This document shows, in pieces, positions 4,582 to 8,606 of a stretch of DNA of 8,606 bases (within the stretch, counting starts at the first letter, position 1; each line of letters starts with the position of its first letter). Origin of the DNA: Acidimicrobiia bacterium (GTDB lineage Bacteria; Actinomycetota; Acidimicrobiia; Spongiisociales; ZC4RG35); the NCBI GenBank assembly GCA_030623125.1, contig JAUXMQ010000030.1, forward strand, positions 1 to 8,606. Direction: 5' to 3'. The position numbers and the translations under genes are program-made. The notes under the pieces are model-generated. The model made no database searches and was not told where the DNA came from. It saw only the letters and a program-made list of their open reading frames with translations.

Positions 4582-7322
4582 TCCTTGGAGGATCCTGCTG
4601 CCCGTGCTGCCGAATACTCTTCGGGGTCGATAGCGTCCTGTAGTTTCTCGAGTTCGGCTGAAGCGGTTTCTTTGATCGAGTCGCTCTGGGCGAGGAGTCG
4701 CCGGTGGCTTGCCGGTTCAGCGATCACGGTTGCGAGCAGCTCGACCGCCTTCGTGTGCCGCCCTTCTGCCACAAATACTCTGCCAAGTTTTTCCAAAGCC
4801 CCCAGCATCTCTGGCACCATCCGTGTTCGGTCGGCCGCGTCGAGGCTCTCGATGAATGCCGCCTCAGCCGCAGCCAGGTCGCCCGTCGCCAGGTTGGTGT
4901 CTCCCAATGAATCCATTGAAAACTGCAATCCTCTCAGGAAACCAATCTTCCTGGCGTGTCCGGCAGACTGGCTGAAGAGCTCGATCGCATCGTTGAGTCG
5001 TCCCTCCGCTGCGGCCACTCTTGCACGGTGCCCCAGATTCCAAGTCAGGTAGTAGAACTCGCCCAGTGGCTCCAGCACTCGTCTGCTTTCGTCGATCAAT
5101 TCCACAGCCCTGTCAGCATCACCGGCCAAGAGCGCAACGAATGCTCCCAGGTTCTTGAAGCCTGCGACCCAGAAACTCTGGTCTGCCCATCGCCGGTCCT
5201 GTGCCTCCCCGAGGGCCAGTGCCTCATTCACCGGGGCCTCGACCTCATCGAAGTGCCCGAGATAGACCAAGGTCTGCGTCTGCAATTGGAGTGTGAAGAA
5301 AAGGTCCTTCGAGTCTCCGGATGTACGCATCCCCTCTACTGCGGATGCACTCGTTTCAAGTGCTGCATCGGCTTGACCCACTAGGGCCATGGTGGCTCCA
5401 TGCACCGCCAAGACGTACGCCCGGACCACCTCCGCTGCCGCGTCGCTGTCCTCGTCCAATACCGCTCGGGCCTCGGCGAACAGTGACAGACATGCCTGAT
5501 ACCACCCGCGGATCTCGTAGACAATCCATAGGCAACCGACCATCTTGCGTACACCGGCCGGGTTGTTGGTGGCGAGGTGGTGTCGCCATGCCGGTCTGAT
5601 GTTGTCCAGGTCCTGCTCGATCACGTCCAGCATCCGAAGCTGTTCACCAACAGGGAATAGCTTGAACGAAGCCTCCGTTAGGTCGCCGTAGTAGTCGGCG
5701 TGGGCACGGCTGATCTCATGGTGTCGGTCGGGTCGACCTTCCAACTCTGAAAGAGCGTATTGGCGGAGGAGTTCGTGAATCGAGTAACGCCTGTTCTCAG
5801 GACTGGGGACGAGAAGTGATTTTCCAGCCAGATCGGCAAGATCCCGCACTGAGGCCCCGGTGACAACTTCGGCGGCTTCCCTGGTGAAGCCGCCCCGAAA
5901 CACTGACAGAGCAGCGAAGATTTCCTGTTCTGAGGGAGTAAGTAGACCCCACGTGTAATCGAACACAGCGCGGATGCTGCGATGTCTCTCGGATGCGTCC
6001 GTGACCGTGGTCTCGAGGAAGTCGAGGCTCCTGGCGATCTCTGTCGCGATGTCGGAAATCGACAGCATGTCCACCCAGGCCGCCGCCAGCAGGATTGCTA
6101 ATGGCATCCCGCCGGTGAGACGGAGAATCTCGGCAAGAGGCTCCAGATCCTCTGGTCCTAGTAATATTCCAGGCTGCGATCGTCTGGCCGCATCCATGAA
6201 CAGCCGGACCCCGCCGATCTGAAGGGCTTCTTCCGGAGTGTCCCAGCCGGTGTCCAGTCCACCCAGCGCCATGACTGCTTCTCCGGTCACGTTCAGTTTG
6301 GAACGTGATGTGGCGATCACCGTCACGTCGGGTGCTGCCCGGAGAATCTCCGACACGACAGGCGCTCCCTCGCTTACGTGCTCGAAGTTGTCGAACACCA
6401 GTAACTGGCGCCTGGGTGTTAGGTATTCCAGCAGTTGTGTCTGGGGGTCCTCCTCAGAAGACAATGAGACGCCGATAGCCTCTGCCACTGTCTGCAAGAT
6501 GTCACCGCTCGTCGAGATATCGGCCAGCCCGATGAAGTACACACCGTCGGGATAGTCGGCCATTAGGTCGGCTGCTGCCTGGATCGCGAGACGGGTCTTA
6601 CCCGTACCCCCCGGGGCCAGAATTGTCAGTAGCCGGGTCTCGCCCAACAACCGTTCCGCTTCGGCAAGCTCGGATTCTCGAGCGATAAGGTCTGTCAGCT
6701 GCACCGGCAGGTTGTTTGGAATCGCATCGAGGGACTTCAGGGAAGGAAACGAATCAGGGAGCCCATCCACGTTCAGTTGGAACACGTGCTCAGGACGAGT
6801 CAGGTCTTTCAGCCGATGCGCGCCCATGTCGGTCACTGTCAACCCGACCGGGAGATGATCCTGCACCAGTTCGAACGTCGAGCCTGACAAGACTGTTTGG
6901 CCGCCGTGGGCAACAGCCCGAAGCCGTGCACCACGATTCACCGTCGACCCGTAATAGTCCCCTAATTCCAACTCCGCTGAGCCTGTGTGCAAAGACACCC
7001 GAACCAGTAACGGCCGGGGCGTGGGCCAATCCACATCACTCAACTGGCGCTGGATCTCGCCAGCCCCCTGGACAGCGTCGACAGCCGACCCAAAGACCAC
7101 AAACCGGCTATCGCCCTCTCCCCGTGGTTTTATCGACAGCCCGCTATGGGCTTCGACGGCGGATCCGATCGCCTCATCATGGAGGCGGAGGGCCTCCATC
7201 ATCGAATTCGGTGCGTCTTCCCAGAGCCGAGTGCTTCCCTCGACGTCGGTGAAGAGAAACGTGACCACACCATCAGGGAGCTTCTCCATCAGTCCGGAGC
7301 CTACCGACCAGCCAGCCGTCAT
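4539..7322 (-). CDS. Class III adenylate/guanylate cyclase domain - AAA/NB-ARC-type ATPase - TPR protein
   Basis: A 927-aa multidomain cytoplasmic signalling protein. Residues about 17-185 form a class III nucleotidyl cyclase domain: FTDVEGST has the first metal Asp (Asp26), GEGDSRFVVF the second (Asp71, with the usual roughly 45-residue spacing), and STVNRGARL the transition-state Asn129 and Arg133. A nucleotide-binding ATPase of the NB-ARC/AAA type follows, with Walker A APGGTGKT (236-243), Walker B LLVFDN (307-312), the TSR motif (338-340) and a GGMPLAI element near 406. After a winged-helix-like region, the part from about residue 560 to the end is Ala/Leu/Glu-rich and helical with TPR character. 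Such fusions are common in Actinomycetota and resemble signal-integrating STAND ATPases; no DNA-binding HTH is visible here. Homologues usually begin close to LPDGVVTFLFTD, so ATG 7289 (residue 12) may be the true start. Neither start has a good Shine-Dalgarno. The ligand sensed and the nucleotide made are unknown. Confidence 0.92.
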   Translation of the reverse strand: MTAGWSVGSGLMEKLPDGVVTFLFTDVEGSTRLWEDAPNSMMEALRLHDEAIGSAVEAHSGLSIKPRGEGDSRFVVFGSAVDAVQGAGEIQRQLSDVDWPTPRPLLVRVSLHTGSAELELGDYYGSTVNRGARLRAVAHGGQTVLSGSTFELVQDHLPVGLTVTDMGAHRLKDLTRPEHVFQLNVDGLPDSFPSLKSLDAIPNNLPVQLTDLIARESELAEAERLLGETRLLTILAPGGTGKTRLAIQAAADLMADYPDGVYFIGLADISTSGDILQTVAEAIGVSLSSEEDPQTQLLEYLTPRRQLLVFDNFEHVSEGAPVVSEILRAAPDVTVIATSRSKLNVTGEAVMALGGLDTGWDTPEEALQIGGVRLFMDAARRSQPGILLGPEDLEPLAEILRLTGGMPLAILLAAAWVDMLSISDIATEIARSLDFLETTVTDASERHRSIRAVFDYTWGLLTPSEQEIFAALSVFRGGFTREAAEVVTGASVRDLADLAGKSLLVPSPENRRYSIHELLRQYALSELEGRPDRHHEISRAHADYYGDLTEASFKLFPVGEQLRMLDVIEQDLDNIRPAWRHHLATNNPAGVRKMVGCLWIVYEIRGWYQACLSLFAEARAVLDEDSDAAAEVVRAYVLAVHGATMALVGQADAALETSASAVEGMRTSGDSKDLFFTLQLQTQTLVYLGHFDEVEAPVNEALALGEAQDRRWADQSFWVAGFKNLGAFVALLAGDADRAVELIDESRRVLEPLGEFYYLTWNLGHRARVAAAEGRLNDAIELFSQSAGHARKIGFLRGLQFSMDSLGDTNLATGDLAAAEAAFIESLDAADRTRMVPEMLGALEKLGRVFVAEGRHTKAVELLATVIAEPASHRRLLAQSDSIKETASAELEKLQDAIDPEEYSAARAAGSSKDYRVVAKELINTIA

Positions 7323-7413
7323 CTGTCTCGATGGATCCGAAGTACAACAGAGCGAAGCCCAACAACGACTTTCGGAGTGAGCCGCCCGATCCAGAAGGTC
7401 GAAATCACCTTGT

Positions 7414-7683
7414 TCATTCGTAGAACATCAAAGCTAGAGACAGGAGCCAGAAAAACCCCAAGACCAACAGCGACCCTACGAATATGGCAACGACTACCCA
7501 GGTAACACTGCGGTTCTGGGGCGGCGGTTCCGTGTCCACGCCTGCGAAAACTGGAAACGGCTCTCGGGTCGTCCACACATTTCCAAGGGCCCACGAGATA
7601 CCGTCCTGTGGCTCCAGTGTCATTTCGTCAGCCTGATCATCACCGCTCCGACCCTTCGACGTCCACAACCAAGCCAACCTCAT
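7414..7683 (-). CDS. Small membrane protein of unknown function (89 aa, one C-terminal TM segment)
   Basis: The protein has a hydrophilic N-terminal part with EPQDGISWALGNVWTTREP (24-42) and a Pro-rich linker (TEPPPQNRS, 51-59). One strong transmembrane segment follows (about 60-86, VTWVVVAIFVG then SLLVLGFFWLLSLALMFY), with the chain ending right after it, so it is tail-anchored by a single span. The length of the hydrophobic run makes a chance ORF unlikely. The start is uncertain: ATG 7683 (89 aa) or ATG 7623 (MTLEPQDGIS, 69 aa); neither has a clear ribosome binding site. Its 5' half is contained in dispersed repeat copy 3, and a broken relative lies at 4198-4396. It sits 91 bp upstream of the cyclase gene on the same strand, so co-transcription is possible. 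I do not recognise the family. Confidence 0.6.
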   Translation of the reverse strand: MRLAWLWTSKGRSGDDQADEMTLEPQDGISWALGNVWTTREPFPVFAGVDTEPPPQNRSVTWVVVAIFVGSLLVLGFFWLLSLALMFYE

Positions 7684-7713
7684 CTATAGACGCCAACCTG
7701 CGGGTTCCATGAG
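7546..7713 (-). repeat. Dispersed repeat, copy 3 (overlaps the 5' part of the small membrane-protein gene)
   Basis: It contains GAAAACTGGAA (7546-7556), GCCCACGAGATACC (7589-7602), GAGATACCGTCCTGTGG (7595-7611) and TTCCATGAG (7705-7713). These are shared in the same order with copies 1 and/or 2. This is the copy in which the minus-strand frame through the core stays open, so it is the best candidate for the intact form. Boundaries are approximate. Confidence 0.6.
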
Positions 7714-7766
7714 GTATGTGCGGCTAGGAGCCAATGCCTATCGACATGGATGCCAGGCCTGCCTCC

Positions 7767-7794
7767 TAAAAGCGAACTCCCAGGATCGGAGTCC
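7767..7794 (-). terminator. Possible rho-independent terminator of the rhodanese gene at 7820-8215
   Basis: On the minus strand, GGACTCC (7794-7788), loop GATCCTG (7787-7781) and GGAGTTC (7780-7774) form a 7-bp stem with one G-U pair. It is followed by GCTTTTAGG, a short T run. It begins about 25 nt after the rhodanese stop codon, the right place for a terminator. The T tract is short, so confidence is limited. Confidence 0.35.
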
Positions 7795-7819
7795 CGTCGG
7801 CTAAGTCCTTTTTGACTGC

Positions 7820-8215
7820 CTAGGTCGAGTCGCCCTCGATGGGGCAACCTTCGTCCTTCCACGCTGCGAGACCGCCGCCAATGTGCGCCACGTTCGTAAA
7901 CCCCATATCCTTCAGCGTCTTGGCTGCCAGGGCCGACCGCCAACCGAGATTGCAGTAGAGCACCAATTGATCGGCTGACGTGAGCGCCTCGTGGTGATAC
8001 TCGCAATCCGGATCGACCCAGAACTCGAGCATGCCTCGAGGCACGTGATAAGAGTCTGGGATCTTTCCTTCTCGCTTTATCTCCCGCACATCTCGGAGAT
8101 CCACCAGAAGCGCACCGGATGACTGCGCGGCCCTGGCTTCCTCCACCGACAGGGTCCGAATCTCGGCCTCCGCTTGGGCTACCAACTGTGCATAGCCAGT
8201 CGTCACGGGACTCAT
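7820..8215 (-). CDS. Single-domain rhodanese-like sulfurtransferase (Cys form)
   Basis: A 131-aa protein from ATG 8215. The rhodanese features are TLSVEEARAA (21-30), LLVDLRDVREIKREGKIPDS (36-55), HVPRGMLEFW (57-66), the active-site loop LYCNLGWRSALAA (86-98) with catalytic Cys88, MGFTNVAHIGGGLAAWKDEG (104-123) and PIEGDST at the end. This domain moves sulfane sulfur between acceptors through a Cys persulfide. The frame is open further upstream to 8329, but that extension has no rhodanese character, and MSPVTTGYAQ is a natural N-terminus for this group. No Shine-Dalgarno precedes ATG 8215; GGATTGCGTATCC, a small inverted repeat, lies just ahead of it. The active loop (C-N-L-G-W-R-S) differs from that of the rhodanese at 1899 (U-x4-U), so the two are not recent duplicates. 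The gap 8216-8425 upstream shows no other gene. Confidence 0.9.
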   Translation of the reverse strand: MSPVTTGYAQLVAQAEAEIRTLSVEEARAAQSSGALLVDLRDVREIKREGKIPDSYHVPRGMLEFWVDPDCEYHHEALTSADQLVLYCNLGWRSALAAKTLKDMGFTNVAHIGGGLAAWKDEGCPIEGDST

Positions 8216-8425
8216 TGCGGATACGCAATCCAACCAGATCGAACCGCGGCGGCTGGAACCGACTCCAACACAGGGGGTCTGGACTCCTTGGCGCATGACA
8301 TCAAGAGAACGGCTGAAGCGACAACCCAAGGGTCTTCTCTGAGAGTTCTGACAGGACCGTTCCTTCTCACAGAAACGACCCTACCGCTCCAAACCCCGCG
8401 CGTCCGACGGTCCATATTCGGGAAT

Positions 8426-8521
8426 TCAAACCGATGGATCGGGCGTAGAGAAGAAGAACGCGTGCACGACGAGCGCAGGAATGGCTATTACGGCTAGGCC
8501 AATAATGGCATAGACGACCAT
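8426..8521 (-). CDS. Very small hydrophobic peptide ORF (31 aa), probable single-span membrane peptide
   Basis: From ATG 8521 the frame encodes MVVYAIIGLAVIAIPALVV followed by HAFFFSTPDPSV, ending at TGA 8428-8426. The first 23 or so residues form one long hydrophobic span, and the rest is a short polar tail. GGAGGT lies ten bases upstream (plus-strand 8532-8537), a strong Shine-Dalgarno and the reason for choosing this start. A longer in-frame start at ATG 8572 (48 aa) exists but has no ribosome binding site. Such short membrane peptides often serve as accessory subunits of transporters or oxidases; a partner gene, if any, would lie beyond the right edge of the window. I do not recognise it. 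Confidence 0.45.
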   Translation of the reverse strand: MVVYAIIGLAVIAIPALVVHAFFFSTPDPSV

Positions 8522-8531
8522 GACTGGATGT

Positions 8532-8537
8532 ACCTCC
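8532..8537 (-). promoter_or_regulatory. Shine-Dalgarno of the 31-aa membrane peptide (GGAGGT)
   Basis: GGAGGT on the minus strand, ten bases before ATG 8521. It is one of the best-matching ribosome binding sites in the window and favours the short form of the peptide. Confidence 0.45.
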
Positions 8538-8606
8538 AGCAAAGAGGTTCGCCTAAACGAAAGCCCCGCCATATTCGGGCGCGACTAGAAGCCGAGCTAC
8601 GCGCAC

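Noticed and set aside
6716..7252. 178-aa + strand frame opposite the cyclase domain
   Set aside because: Low-complexity Pro/Arg/Ser composition, antisense to a conserved catalytic domain.
8412..8579. Direct repeat CCATATTCGGG at 8412-8422 and 8569-8579 flanking the 31-aa ORF
   Set aside because: An 11-nt repeat at this distance is not rare enough to claim as an operator, and there is no dyad symmetry.
1..8606. CRISPR array, tRNA, rRNA or insertion-sequence transposase
   Set aside because: No regularly spaced repeats, no tRNA- or rRNA-like segment and no transposase or integrase motif seen on either strand.

Overview
The window reads as a moderately GC-rich chromosomal stretch from an actinobacterium-like organism, possibly an uncultured Acidimicrobiia-type lineage. 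This is an inference from gene content (a class III cyclase/AAA ATPase/TPR fusion, a low-complexity-linker lipoprotein, a MerB-type organomercurial lyase) and from codon use; no rRNA or other marker gene is present. UGA is an ordinary stop in several genes here and Trp is encoded by TGG, so the genetic code looks standard.

Left block (1-2315, + strand): a tight run of genes with 17-25 bp gaps, probably one operon. It holds the 3' end of an upstream gene, a merB organomercurial lyase with its Cys/Asp/Cys catalytic triad, an MBL-fold metallohydrolase, a 76-aa protein of unknown function, and a rhodanese-like protein. The rhodanese frame is interrupted by two in-frame TGA codons, at exactly the two positions where this rhodanese type carries cysteines (catalytic Cys and the Cys five residues later). 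The sequence continues in frame as a good rhodanese C-terminal half, and a 7-bp hairpin with a CGTGT loop lies 19 and 34 nt after the two TGAs, the distance range expected of a bacterial SECIS. I read this as a probable double-selenocysteine rhodanese (U-x4-U) encoded with merB. It is the most interesting thing in the window: mercury has very high affinity for selenols.

Middle block (2316-7322, - strand genes): a probable secreted lipoprotein with seven about 50-residue repeats (predicted seven-bladed beta-propeller), a 720-bp gap with no convincing complete gene, and a 927-aa protein joining a class III nucleotidyl cyclase domain, an NB-ARC/AAA-like ATPase and a TPR-rich tail.

Right block (7323-8606, - strand genes): a small one-TM protein, a normal Cys-type single-domain rhodanese followed by a possible terminator, and a roughly 31-aa hydrophobic peptide ORF with a good Shine-Dalgarno.

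Three diverged copies of an approximately 140-200 bp element lie between or at the edge of genes (around 2281-2422, 4198-4396 and 7546-7713). Copies 1 and 3 share a 17-nt exact match, and copies 2 and 3 share a 14-nt exact match within a longer colinear alignment. The third copy includes the 5' part of the small membrane-protein gene, so copies 1 and 2 may be decayed relatives of that gene. Copy 1 also supplies the C-terminal tail and stop codon of the selenocysteine-rhodanese candidate.
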